From Jacaranda mimosifolia (lineage: Eukaryota; Streptophyta; Magnoliopsida; Lamiales; Bignoniaceae): 64,000 nucleotides of DNA. The notes beneath the pieces were generated by a model. It was given only the letters and a program-made list of their open reading frames with translations. It was not told the DNA's origin and made no database searches. The translations under genes and the position numbers were made by a program. This document shows positions 46,151 through 56,500 of the stretch, one piece after another (the first letter of the stretch is position 1; every line of letters begins with the position of its first letter). The stretch lies in contig CM032133.1 in NCBI GenBank assembly GCA_018894105.1, forward strand, positions 13,654,501-13,718,500. Reading direction: 5' to 3'.

Positions 46151-48249
46151 TTGAATTTCAATTTGATAAAAATGCACGTTTGCCATCTTATGATTATCTG
46201 ATTAAATTTTTGATAATCTGAATTGCGATATTCTTTTATATTGTTGCACTTATACATGTTGAAATATCCTGGAAACAACCGTACTTTTAGGAGGTATTAT
46301 GTGCCAAGATTCTTCAGGTAATATGGTACCATTAGTGTACTTCAAGCATTTTGAGAGTATTCATGATGTTCATAACTTTAGTTGGGAAAGTGTTGTTTGT
46401 CATTCTTGTACCACAAGCTATGCACTACATGCCAATAAGGGAAACTTAACATTGGTGGAGTAATGCAACTACTACAAGTAAAACAAACAGATTTGATAAA
46501 TATTACATAGACGTATTTTTATTGTTATATGTCCCTTAACCACTTGTTCGCTTGTAGATTTGGGCATGGACCTGGATTAGAACTCTAGCGCCTAAAGGAC
46601 TACTACCACGTGTTACTATGGCACCATGGATATTTGGTGGCCATGAACTTCCAATGCCTCCATATGGTGCTCGGTAATATAATTTTAATGTCATTTTATA
46701 ATCATTCCTAATAATACATATTTCACAAATTAATTTGTAGCTTATATTTGTAGGTGGATGCAGTAATTCTTCTTCAAACATAATGCAAGGCACTCTGTAC
46801 GGATCATGAGATCCATACTTGATAGAATGTCAACACATGAGGTGACTAAATTTATATGTTCTTTTTGTTACAATATTAAAAATAAATCATTTTTCATCTT
46901 AATATGACTTAAATGTTTTATATGCAGTTTATATGGGAGCCCTATGCTGCCATAGATTCACCATATATTCAGAACTTACCACCCAAGTGTGCCCTAGAAC
47001 TTTGGACAGCAGTGTATTCATTAATCAACTATGCTATCATTGAGATATATCATCTTAAGCGGGTTTTGACAATTTGGCATGCGCCAGAATATTCCTCCAC
47101 TGCCAGCTGAACATAGTGCAGGATTACACAGTATATCTAGCAAAGGTAGTCTTGGCATAGATTGGTACACATACCATATCTTATATGTTTCTCAGTGGGA
47201 TAATATAGAGCAACTCGTTGTCAACAACCCACCATCATTGGATCTGAATTTGTGGATATTAGATACATAGCATGGTATGATCAGATCACACCCCAACTTA
47301 TATTGTTATCCCACGCACGTATAGACATGGGATATCGTCCAGATGATGCACGAGCATGGCATGATGATGGTATGTATATAATTATGCAGTAGAAAACTAT
47401 CATTTTAATTTTGTACAATTAAGATTATTTAACATTAAATTATTTATTTTACATATTTCAGGTTGACAGAACGCAAAACCTTATGCTAAGTTGTGATTCA
47501 ATTGTTGATGATTTTGACATTACATTATTCATCAAAATGAGAGACTGACATAGGTTGATTCTAAAGAAGTTCATTATATAACTACTCGACAATTCCCATT
47601 CGAGGTGCCTTAACAACTGCCTGCTCCACAACAAGAAGCGAGTCAGAGTAGAGATACGTGAAGACAAAGGCACAACATTAGGTCTAGCAGCTCAACAGAG
47701 GGTGATGCCGCGCAAATGGATACACCAATATACACAAGTAGTGCTTTGTCAGGCGGAGTTGATATGGCAGATCCATCTCATATTAATCCTGATTTATGTT
47801 TAGATTGCTACATACCTCAACCAGCACAGCCTGATGAAATAGCACCTTTACCTTCATAAACATAGATATTTAGTCAATCATTCTCTACATTAGTGGACAT
47901 AATTCTTGGTCTGAGATGGGGGTCGGCTGGACATAGTTATTCAGAACTTGCACCCACATGCCACTCAGTCCATGTATCACTAATCCCATGCCTAGATATG
48001 TTAGGAGCATATCGTGATCGTGCTTCCTTGAGCTCTACCACATCTTCACAACAGAATTTTACTTTTAAATGTGGATGATAGTTTTGGTAATAATCAGGCT
48101 GAGTTTGGTGGCAGCCAATAACAGCCACATGATACTGTATGAGATGAAGGGGGTCGACGACAATGAAGAAATTGGCAACGATGTGATTGTGGCACATGGG
48201 CTCATTATTAGAATTATATTACTTAGTTTTGCTACAATTGTAGTACTTT

Positions 48250-49530
48250 AAAATATCTCGGTGCTATATGATTATTTACGTTGTTCAATGAAATATTAAC
48301 CATAATTAGTGTTAAATTAAATTAAATTTAAGGATGTCACTGAAATAATTGCAATTAAGTTAATATGTCCAATAAAAGTAGCTACTACAATAAAAATAGA
48401 TAAACATAAGACATATAAAGGACAACCTAGTTAATCTCCTTATCAGACATCTCAGCATTTGATCAATAAATAGGACTTCTACTGAGTGCCCATTGATGTC
48501 TTGCTTCATTTAGTAACCTAATGGCATATAGTTCTTGATATTTGTTGAAAGTTAAAAGTCATATACGCATAACCATCGTATTATTTTCTTCATGTATGCG
48601 ATTGAGAGCTCCTGTTTGCTCTTGTAGTATGCCTCGGGGCATGGTGATGGCTTTCCATTGAGGACAACGAATACCATATTCAGGACTATCTATTACAAGC
48701 CCATTTATTCTTGTACCCGGCAATGCCATTCATCTTTCATTGTTGCTAAGTATGATGTAGAGTGTCTTTGATTTGGATGTAATGAGTAGCAATAGCCATC
48801 GTTAAGAGCCAACTATGACCCATGGCACAAAAAATATCACCCGGAGTATAATGTAATTTCGGTGCTCTAAATGGCTACATTTTGATGAACTAATAACATT
48901 TTTTAAAGCTACATATTTACGAACAATTTTTTTTGTAAAAATATGGCACATGAAGTGTGCAGAGTCAATAATGACTACACTTTGCCAAAATCAAGCACGT
49001 GAAATGCCAGAACATGATTATATAATGTCACACTAATCAAGAAGTATGCAGGATCGACAATGACTACACTCTGCACTTGTTTTAACTGATATAATTATTC
49101 AAGCTCGTGAAGGGATACTTGTAAAGTCAGAATCTTGGCAAGAATAGGTACGTGAAATGGCAGTACATGATTATATAATGTCACACAAATACAGAATTGT
49201 GTAGGGTTGACAAGACTACACTACAAATTTACTTCAACTGATGTAATTATTCATGCTCATGAAGGGATCCTTGTAATGTAAAAATCTCTACCAGAGTCAG
49301 GCATATCAAATGGCAGTACATGATTATACAATGTCACACTAATCAAGAATTCTCATACCTTAATCATAAGTGATGCTTGTAATTTCAACTAATGTTATTA
49401 TTATGGCATGTGAAACCGTTAGATAATATTTTTACCTCCTCTATCATATTTACCTATTCCATTTATAAATACATAACCCACGAATCACATAACTAAGTCT
49501 TATATTTTTTTATCTTCTACATTTGAACTC
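48250..49530. other. Central spacer of MULE-D between convergent genes
   Basis: The spacer is AT-rich with no intact frame and contains the 152-bp tandem array at 48950-49360. Possible degenerate coding at 48440-48870 was not identified. Confidence 0.45.
48950..49360 (+). repeat. About 152-bp tandem array, 2.5-3 copies
   Basis: Units start near 48993, 49146 and 49297 with 'acgtgaaatggcagtacatg', followed by 'attatataatgtcacac' and 'actgatgtaattattcatgc'. It lies between the two convergent genes of MULE-D, the same position as the arrays of MULE-A. Confidence 0.85.
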
Positions 49531-49532
49531 AA

Positions 49533-49972
49533 ATGGGAGATGTGGTCCATTTTTTGAGCGTGGATACACATAGTTATTGAGAGAAAGAAATGATGACTAT
49601 CTATCACTTTGGTATGACGATCCAATAGAATATTATTGTGGACTTCGGAAGGAATGGGCATATAGAGTTAATGAATTAGAGGAGTTGGTAAATGATCTTC
49701 AATGGCCTGATGTGTGAATTCCACGACATCGGTCATTGTCATTGTCATTGTCAATGCCAAGGAATTGAGAAGAAAATTGTACAAAAGTTGTTGCAATAAT
49801 AAGAAAAGAAAACAACAGAATGCTTATGTATCGTTGTAGGTTTCACATGCTCAAACTAGCAGAAGCGTTTGCTTTTGCACGAGGTTAAAGACTCACACGT
49901 CGTGAAATTCATAATGTACTCAATCATCCTAACTATAAGTCTGATTATTATATCTCTGATGAAGATGATTAA
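49533..49972 (+). pseudogene. Unrecognised third reading frame in MULE-D
   Basis: An ATG at 49533 opens 'MGDVVHFLSVDTH'. A frame then holds from about 49559 to a stop at 49970, with three in-frame stops: 'LREREN'-like start, 'DDYLSLWYDDPIEYYCGLRK', 'EWAYRVNELEELVNDLQWP', 'RRMLMYRCRFHMLK'-like part and an acidic C-terminus 'SDYYISDEDD'. The composition is protein-like (charged and aromatic residues) and the end is acidic, unlike the flanking AT-rich spacer. I do not recognise the family. It lies head-on to the transposase gene. Confidence 0.4.
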
Positions 49973-50309
49973 TATCATGTATAATTTTTATTGATTCGTA
50001 ATTTTAAAATTCAAATTTGCATTTCAACTATCTTTTAAGAGAATGAGAATATTGGTTTATAATGCTAGATATATTTAATTTTTATGCGAGTAATATGTAA
50101 CACTCACTACTTAACTAAAAAAAAGTATGGGTTTTAATACATTAATAAAGATTAATATAATAGAACTAGAAATTTTTCTTATTCTTTTAGAATATAAGTG
50201 AAATGTAACATATATCACAACTGTCTGAAATTTTTTATATTTCCCACCAAATTTATTATTCATCATGTTTGATACAAAGAAAAAATATAGAACAAAACAT
50301 AAATTATAG

Positions 50310-52984
50310 TGCTGGAACAATCAAGTATGTCAGGCTTGGGCTCGAGCTTCGGCTTCAACTTGATGATGGACTTGTTGTCTTGCACTTGCTTGGGGCCAAT
50401 CCATTTCATTTTGGATTCGAGTAGTGCAATGTCTTCCTACAACACATCGCTATCTATGAGTTGGATTATGAACTAGCTCAAAATTTAGTTCATCCCAATA
50501 ATCTTTGGCCCATATCAGTTCAAAACTCCCTTTATATGTTGCCAAGTAATATTAAAGGTTGTAATATGGTTTTACAAATACTACAGCATTTATCCCATAA
50601 TGCTGGCATGCGCTTATGACATGTGAGCATGGAATACCAAGTTCACGCTATTTTCTACATGAGCACTCACTTGTCCAAAGTTTGACAACTTGTAAGTGAT
50701 GTTTTCGACTTGTGTGCATCCGCATTATGATTGAAGTAGGTTGTTGAGTGTGGTCAAACCTTTGAACAATGTGCTTAATAGAGTGGTGTTGCCATTCGGA
50801 ATATATATTAAATGCATAATTATCCCGCGGTTGCTGCTTCTGCATCATATTATGAACTTTCCTCATCCAAGCTAGAAATAGATTGACACAATGAGCAAAT
50901 ATCTGTTGCACAATAGTTGTAATTGGTAGTCGACGAGCACCCTTTAGTACTCCATTGAAGCACTTAGACATGTTCCTAGTCAAAATACCGCAATGCCATC
51001 CTTCATCATGATAGAAAGCCCATTGAGCTTTGTTAATGTTTTGCAAATATGAATAGGCATTCTCATTAGTTTCTTTTATTTTCTCCATATACCTATCAAA
51101 TTTTTGAATCTAGACTACAGAACTGACTTTCCAACATAAATCCTTCAATTGAACATTTTTTAAATATTTATTGAAGTTTGAGCAGACATGCCTTAGGCAG
51201 AACCGATGTACTCCACGAGGGGGTTTGAAATCAGATATGCATTCAACAGCAGATAAAAGGCAATGATGTCGATCATAAATTAGGCACATACCTTCCATCA
51301 CTCTAATAATGTGCTTGGACAACATCTCCAGAAACCACTTCCAAGACATTAAGCTTTCTTCATCAACTATCGCGAAAGCCAAGGGCAAAACTTGTTGATT
51401 TACATCCATAGCTACTGCAATCAACATCTTATGTCTATATTTTGTATATAAATGAGTTTTGTCTACACTGATAACTTTGCGGCAATGTTTGAACCCATTA
51501 ATACACGGTTTGGAGGCTCAAAAAACATACTTCAACATTATCTACCTCAGTATCCCTATTCGTTGATACCACTCAACAATGGTTCCTGGATTCTACTTTT
51601 GGAGAGCTCCTATATATTTGGGCAGCATTCTTACTAAGCTCTTCCATGTGCCAAAAAGTTGCTCCCTTGCATATTTCATGCATTCTATGCCTTGGCATAT
51701 GAGATTTCATGTCCATGCTTATCCTTCACATTTTGTTGTACACTATTTATGTTATATGCCAAATTATCATGAATATGACCCAACAAGTCCATAGTAATCA
51801 TGTCTTAACTTAAGTTTCGATGATCAATCGAAACTTCATCCATCAAACAAGTACGAGGGTCCCCATGCCTTGTAATCTTCCACAATCTCATTTGCTCTTT
51901 CAAAATTGTCCGGGCACTCCAGTTACTCTCCAGTTTGCACACTATTTTTCATAGTTTTGGTGTACTCTCAAGTACGCAATATTTGCAACTCGCAAGCCGT
52001 ATAGAGAAATCCTTCACAACAGCCTTAACATGCTCCTTATCTTTGAAAACCATGCCCACCTCAAGCTTTCTGCTACTACTATCATAATAATTCCCCTATG
52101 CACTAGATGAAATATCCTCAGAGTCTTTGAGTAGATCTTATTCTATTGTAGAGAAGAATGGAATGACTGGATACAAGTGTAGTTAATCAGCCTGTAGTGG
52201 GCATTATTGGTGCCCTAACCACTTGTCCTTTATTAGAGGTCACTTCACCATATGTTGGTATTAGCTCTTCATCGACATCATTGGCTAATTCATCTGTGTT
52301 ATAATCGTCAGTCTCTGAATTACTAAGCTCTCGATCACGAAAATTGCATGTATATGGTTCAGAGGAGCTCTAGTATGCATGTGGGATCTAGGGCTCATAC
52401 TTGTATCCTCCCAAAAATTCTTGATGAAAAGTAGAAGGACCAACGATGGGATCTTGATGAAACATAGAACCACCATCATGAATATTATGGATCCCAAAAT
52501 TTGTAAAACCATTTGTTACAACGGTCAAGTAAGGAATCTCTGCCTCTGTGTGTGAGATTGTATGCTCATATTCGCTACTAAATTGATATTGTATCATAAG
52601 TGACATGTAGGATTCATGATCCCCTCGCAATAACATGTCTTGCACATTAGTAGGGCATATTGGTTCAGCTTCAACAAACAACTCCACACTATTTATGCCA
52701 GCCGTTGGATCTAATAAGTTTGGTAAATTAATATCATTTTCTATTTTCACAATTGTGGATATTCGAGCCTCCTTATCCAAATAAACTTTTGCCAAAAATT
52801 TTAGTAAGTATTGGTTACTATAACTCATTACTTCATATAACTTTGACACTAATTCAAAAAATGCTGCTGAATAGAAGAGTGGTAGATATCCACATGTAGA
52901 ACGACCATAATTCACTGAATCAAAGTCTTTTATAATCTTTTCTCCAAAATATATCACAAGATTAATTATGTTTTCGTCCGCCAT
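50310..52984 (-). pseudogene. MULE-D MuDR-type transposase, nearly full length but degenerate
   Basis: ATG 52984 opens a PB1-like domain (MADENIINLVIYFGEK; open to 52388). The MuDR DNA-binding domain follows near 52050-51830 (LEVGMVFKDKEHVKAVVKDF), then the catalytic region: 'LIAVAMDVNQQVLPLAFAIV', 'DEESLMSWKWF' and 'HRFCLRHVCSNFNKYLKN' (51427-51110). After that come 'WAFYHDEGWHCGILTRNMSK' (51000) and 'PITTIVQQIFA', and a SWIM finger (ECSCRK ... GIPCSHVISAC, about 50660-50590). It ends near 50310. The enzyme would bind the terminal repeats and move the element. Stops around 52140, 51480 and 50650 plus frameshifts inactivate it. It is convergent with the PMD gene. Confidence 0.85.
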
Positions 52985-53464
52985 ACTTGCAAGAAGGGCA
53001 AATAAAAACTTATTATTGACTATGTCAAATATGTGTTTTATCTTTATTACATATGCATTACCTGAATCATATTAAATACTAAATTTATAAAAGAATTTTT
53101 AAAAATTTATAGTAAATTTTTAGGGCTCATAAAATATTTTGAACAAATAATAACATTTAATAAATTTATTACATTTAAGAAATAATAACATAATATACCA
53201 AAAATATAAATCTAATATTTTGAACAAGAAAAATAAAACTTTACCTTATTCCCAAATATTTTTATCTTATTTGAAACACCGCTTTTCTTTCTTTGCTTCT
53301 TTTTTTTTCACTTAATCTTTTTTTTCTTTTCCTATTTTTTCTCTTCTCCTCTTCTTTTTTTTTTTTTTTTTCTCTTTTTCACTCAATTCTTTCTTCTTTC
53401 ACACACTTCCCCTCCTCACAATACTCTCTAGAATCCTCAATTCGTTTCTTTTTCTCTATGTACC
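52985..53464. other. Promoter-side region of the MULE-D transposase
   Basis: AT-rich with long T tracts (53310-53380). A 66-codon F/S-rich frame there is low complexity. No gene. Confidence 0.5.
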
Positions 53465-54514
53465 ACCCCAACACTCACATATATAATACATGAGTGTTGG
53501 CCAACTGCCAACACTCATGCTTGCTGACTCATTCGGAAAGAGAATTTTCCTTCTGAATGAGTCAGTTTTTTGTTATTCATTTCAGAATGACTAGTCTTCT
53601 AAAATGACTATTTTTTTTTCCTCATTTCTATTTTGACATGTGTGCCTACATGCCAGTTTTAGTTTTATATTTGATATTTAATTTTTTTATTAAAAAAAAA
53701 ACAAGAGGCGTGGATTGGTGTACGACTCCAACACTCACATATGTAATATGAGTATTGGCCAACAATCACGCTTGCTGACTCATTGGAAAGGAGAATTTTC
53801 CTTCCCAATGAGTCAGTTTTTTGTCATTTCAGAAGAGTAGAAATGACTACCATCTAAAATGACTAATCTTTTCTTTTTCTCATTTCTATTTTGAGAGGTG
53901 TACTTACATGCTAGTTTCAGTTTTATATTTGGTATTTAAATTTTGGGGTAAAGATACTTTGCCATCTAAACTATGTGCGTTTTTACACTTTGCCAACCAA
54001 ACTTTTTTTTGTAACATTTTACCATCTAAAGTATACTTTTACTTTCACCTTGCCATACATAAACCAGTTTTGATAAAATATTTCATGATATTCCATCGTA
54101 GGAGTGGTCGGAGTCTTTTCTAAAGATATTTTTTATCATTTCATTAAAATTAGCCTTTTTTAACTTGAATTTTCACAAGATATGCACATAAAAGTAGACT
54201 GAAAAAAGCTCATTGCATTTGGTGATTTAGCAAGGTTACACCAAGGAGATGACTATTAATGTCAATAAAATTAGAAATTTTGACTATAATACCTAAATAG
54301 GAGGCCCCTAGCATTGATGTGATGAAGTTTTTCTATAATATTCCACCAAAATTTGTTTGTATATGGTAAGGTGAAAAAAAAGGTGTAGTTTGGATACTAA
54401 AGTGTCACCAAAAAAAATTTAGTTAGCAAAGTGTAAAAACACACATAGTTTGGATGGCAAACTGTTTTTATCCCTTAAATTTTTCAATTTTTTACTTAAA
54501 AAAAATAAACCAAC
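53465..54514 (+). repeat. About 262-bp tandem duplication with hairpins; second copy split by a MITE
   Basis: Copy 1 is about 53465-53727 and copy 2 starts at 53728 and, minus 53945-54474, ends near 54514. Each contains facing halves such as 'caacactcat'/'atgagtgttg' and 'gactcattc'/'gaatgagtc' flanking 'gaattttcc', so the single strand can form stems. It is located at the subterminal right side of MULE-D. Confidence 0.8.
53945..54474. mobile_element. MULE-type MITE, 530 bp, 9-bp TSD TTAAATTTT
   Basis: Terminal inverted repeats of about 60 bp: left GGGGTAAAGATACTTTGCC, right inverted GGGATAAAAACAGTTTGCC, both continuing with 'ctatgtg.gtttttacactt'. TTAAATTTT stands at 53936-53944 and 54475-54483. 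No coding region. Confidence 0.88.
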
Positions 54515-54543
54515 AAGAGGCATGGATTGTAGCCATGCCTCTT
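54515..54543. repeat. Perfect 11-bp inverted repeat at an inversion breakpoint
   Basis: AAGAGGCATGG and CCATGCCTCTT are separated by 7 bases. MULE-D sequence lies to the left and LINE sequence in the wrong orientation to the right. Confidence 0.75.
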
Positions 54544-54973
54544 TTGTTTTTGGCTTTCATGAAAAACAAAGATAAATTCTAACAAGATGTGTGACTACTT
54601 GAAGTTGAAAAAGCTTATGATCATGACGCTTCAGACATCAATTTTATAGAACTCAAGAAATGCAATGCTAATCTCTTGAAAACCCTAGCTACGGGAGAAT
54701 AGTTCTGGAGATTGAAATCTTTATGCAAGTGACTCTGGGAGGAAGAGAGAAACACTCACTTTTTCCATAGTCTGGCCAAGAAAAATAAAAGCTCAAAAAT
54801 CACATATTTCAAATTCAAGAAGGCAAACAATCTATACTAGAACCTTCTAGCATCAAAGTATTGTAGCCAGATTCTTTGAGCAATTACTATCTCTCAATGA
54901 TGGTCAAGTTGACTCAAAAGTTTTAGGCATCATGCCCGAGTTGGTCTCTTGATGAAGTACAGAAAGTGGTAAT
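54544..54973 (+). pseudogene. Inverted LINE segment between endonuclease and RT
   Basis: Unlike all other LINE pieces this reads on the plus strand: 'FWRLKSLCK.LWEEERNTHF' with 'FHSLAKKNKSSKI' (the L1 'WKQKSR.KWLKEGDRNTKFFH' block) and 'EVQKVVMDLA' at its end. The next L1 residues (DLANDS...) are at 42474 on the minus strand. The segment is adjacent to the MULE-D TSD in inverted form. Confidence 0.75.
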
Positions 54974-54983
54974 GGACCTTGCT

Positions 54984-55029
54984 GGCTAATTTATATAAAT
55001 ATAGTAAAAAAAAAAAAGTTACAAAAATA
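54984..55029 (+). repeat. Displaced terminal repeat of MULE-D
   Basis: GGCTAATTTATATAAATATAG plus an A-run and gttacaaaaata matches 42484-42530 in the same orientation. A true right end should be inverted; GGACCTTGC (54974-54982) beside it is the reverse complement of the left TSD. Confidence 0.8.
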
Positions 55030-55200
55030 TCGTGTCATAATCTATTGTTGGTCCAGGCAAAGGGAAAACTTTGGAAACCAATATCATTAAAACCACAATC
55101 CATAATCATGCAACAGAAGCCATCTATCTCTACTTCAAATAGTGAGACACCCATTTTCTTTTCCTCCTTATGAAGAATTATATTAAAGTCTCCACCAACA
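55030..55200 (-). pseudogene. LINE endonuclease, second part
   Basis: The minus strand reads 'LLVGGDFNIILHKEEKK' and 'MDCGFNDIGFQSFPFAWTNN', the GDFN and FTWTN motifs of the APE-type endonuclease in plant L1. About 100 residues that should follow before the 54.5-kb piece are not found. Confidence 0.82.
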
Positions 55201-56099
55201 AGCAAATTGCAAAAATAGGATCATAAATAAAGCTATTTTGCAAAAGAGGACCGAAATTAAGGTTGTGGCAAAACTATGACCATAATTTAAAAAATCAAAA
55301 AAAAAAAGGACAAGGCTCGCCGAAAAGCACAATTAGCTCATCTGAAAGCATAATAGTACCGGAATATGCTTGCATGGCGCTTGATTGGCACAACTTCATG
55401 CCTTGTCATGTGCCACGTGTAATTTGATAAAGAAAAAAATTACAAAAATAGGACATTAAGTAAGACCATTTTGTAAAATAGGACTGGAATTAAGGAACAG
55501 CAAAAAAAATAATACATAAAACTGAAATAAAGAGCAATATCGTCAATTTTCACTTGATGCAAACTCGACAATTTACTCAATTTTGCATCATTAGTCATTT
55601 TTGGATTATCGAATTTTATAATATTATAGCCACGTAAATTTTCATTCGATTTTGTATTAATAGTCATTTCAAATGAATCAAACAAATTTTGTAGCATTTC
55701 GATGCCATCAATTTTTGCCCCAACTTTTTGCTGCTCAATTTTTTAGTGTTATGTTGTTATCTTTTTTACTGCTTCTTAATTTTTTTTTTTTCTTTCTTGT
55801 GCTCCTTAATTTTGGTCCTTTTTGCACAATGGCTTTACTTATGGTCCTATTTTGCAATTTTTTTCTTTATCAAAGTATATATGCCGTAAGATGAGGCACA
55901 AAGTTGTGCCAGCCAAGTGCCATGCAAGTATATTCCGGCGCTAACTGTGCTTTCCAATGAGTTGACTGTGCTCTCTAGAGAGATTTGTCCTTTCTTTTTA
56001 TTTTTTTATTAGTTATAATCCTAATTTTGCCACGGCCTTAATTGTGGTCCTCTTTCACAAAATGGCATTATTTACGATCCAATTTTTGCAATTTTCCCC
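55201..56099. mobile_element. Long-TIR MULE-like (foldback) MITE, about 900 bp
   Basis: The left arm from 55201 and the right arm ending at 56099 are inverted copies over at least 300 bp, beginning around 'aaattgcaaaaataggatc' and, inverted, 'ggggaaaattgcaaaaattg'. Further in, 'ttgataaagaaaaaaatt' occurs in both arms. The flanks 'tctccaccaac' and 'ctccacaac' look like an imperfect duplication of about 9 bp. It interrupts the endonuclease codons before GGDFN. No transposase. Confidence 0.78.
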
Positions 56100-56500
56100 T
56101 CCACAACAATCTCAAGGTAGGAAGATTGAAAAACACTCCTAGGTTATCCCAAAGGGGTTCTCTACCTACTTTAGAGCATTTGGTATATCTACCAATTAGG
56201 AACATTGGATAAGTGATGCCAATATCAGGCAGTTAATTTAAATGTGTAGAAGTTGCTCAGAGTTAAACAAGATGTTCACCAAGCAAAGAATCATCCAAAA
56301 ATCACCTAATTTTACTATTACAAATAGAAATAACAACATTAATCCTAAGTCTCCTTGGAATAGAGGGGTCAAACTTGGTCATTGGCTCAAGAAGTATAAG
56401 CAGTTTCAAGTTGTGATCTCTAACTAGTTGATGGACTACTCTATAGGAAGCCTTATAACCAATGGTTCTGGCACTCCATATCAGGAAGTTAATCATTTAG
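56100..56500 (-). pseudogene. LINE endonuclease N-terminus (start of ORF2)
   Basis: From 56496 the minus strand reads 'MINFLIWSARTIGYKASYRV' then 'LKLLILLEPM', the start of L1 ORF2 (compare NARG.GN and EPM motifs). It continues in shifted frames to the MITE at 56099. Confidence 0.8.

Larger units (their letters stand above)
44781..46280 (+). mobile_element. Solo LTR, 1500 bp, TSD GTACT, inside the PMD gene
   Basis: It starts TGTTGTAATTGGC and ends ggaaaCAACC (last base changed from A). GTACT lies at 44776-44780 and 46281-46285. Removing it rejoins the PMD frame from 'THACALVL' to 'GGIMCQDSSG'. It contains a TATA box at 45463, a GC-rich patch at 45120-45180 and four 34-bp repeats. Sequence style is of a Ty1/copia LTR; this is a judgement, not proven. 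Confidence 0.82.
43600..48211 (+). pseudogene. Plant mobile domain (PMD, MAIN/MAIL-like) gene in MULE-D, disrupted
   Basis: ATG at 43600 (MDTTNMYGPYDLSVL). PMD landmarks in order are 'GHFDINLHLIITLVEIQR', 'ETQTFHFCVREVTI' after a hAT insertion, 'WWDYCDHYLGFRPKERQFRG', 'LNLEVEQITHACALVL', then (after a solo LTR) 'FSWESVVCHS', 'IWAWTWIRTLAPKGLLPRV' at about 46560, 'FIWEPYAAIDSPYIQNLPP' at 46920, and 'NIPPLPAEHSAGLHSIS' at 47080. A Ser/Pro-rich tail ends near 48211 with a CDCGTWAHY-like end. Introns at about 46677-46750 and 46840-46925 have GT/AG ends. PMD proteins act in chromatin silencing and are recurrent passengers of transposons. Stops and two insertions make it a pseudogene. Confidence 0.82.
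42484..54514. mobile_element. MULE-D, two-gene Mutator-like element of about 12 kb, TSD GCAAGGTCC
   Basis: The left terminus is GGCTAATTTATATAAATAC at 42484 next to GCAAGGTCC (42475-42483). The other terminal repeat, GGCTAATTTATATAAATATAG, with the complementary TSD GGACCTTGC, lies at 54974-55029, displaced by a short inversion. Inside are a plant mobile domain gene on the plus strand and a MuDR-type transposase on the minus strand, convergent, with repetitive DNA between. It also holds nested insertions at 43876-44476, 44781-46280 and 53945-54474. Element identity is strong; the exact right limit near 54514 is inferred. Confidence 0.78.

Noticed and set aside
53293..53493. Membrane-type F/S-rich small protein
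   Set aside because: Encoded by long T tracts upstream of the MULE-D transposase; low complexity.
42484..55029. Direct repeats as LTRs of a retrotransposon
   Set aside because: The two GGCTAATTTATATAAATA copies are direct only because one is inverted with its TSD; content is a MULE.
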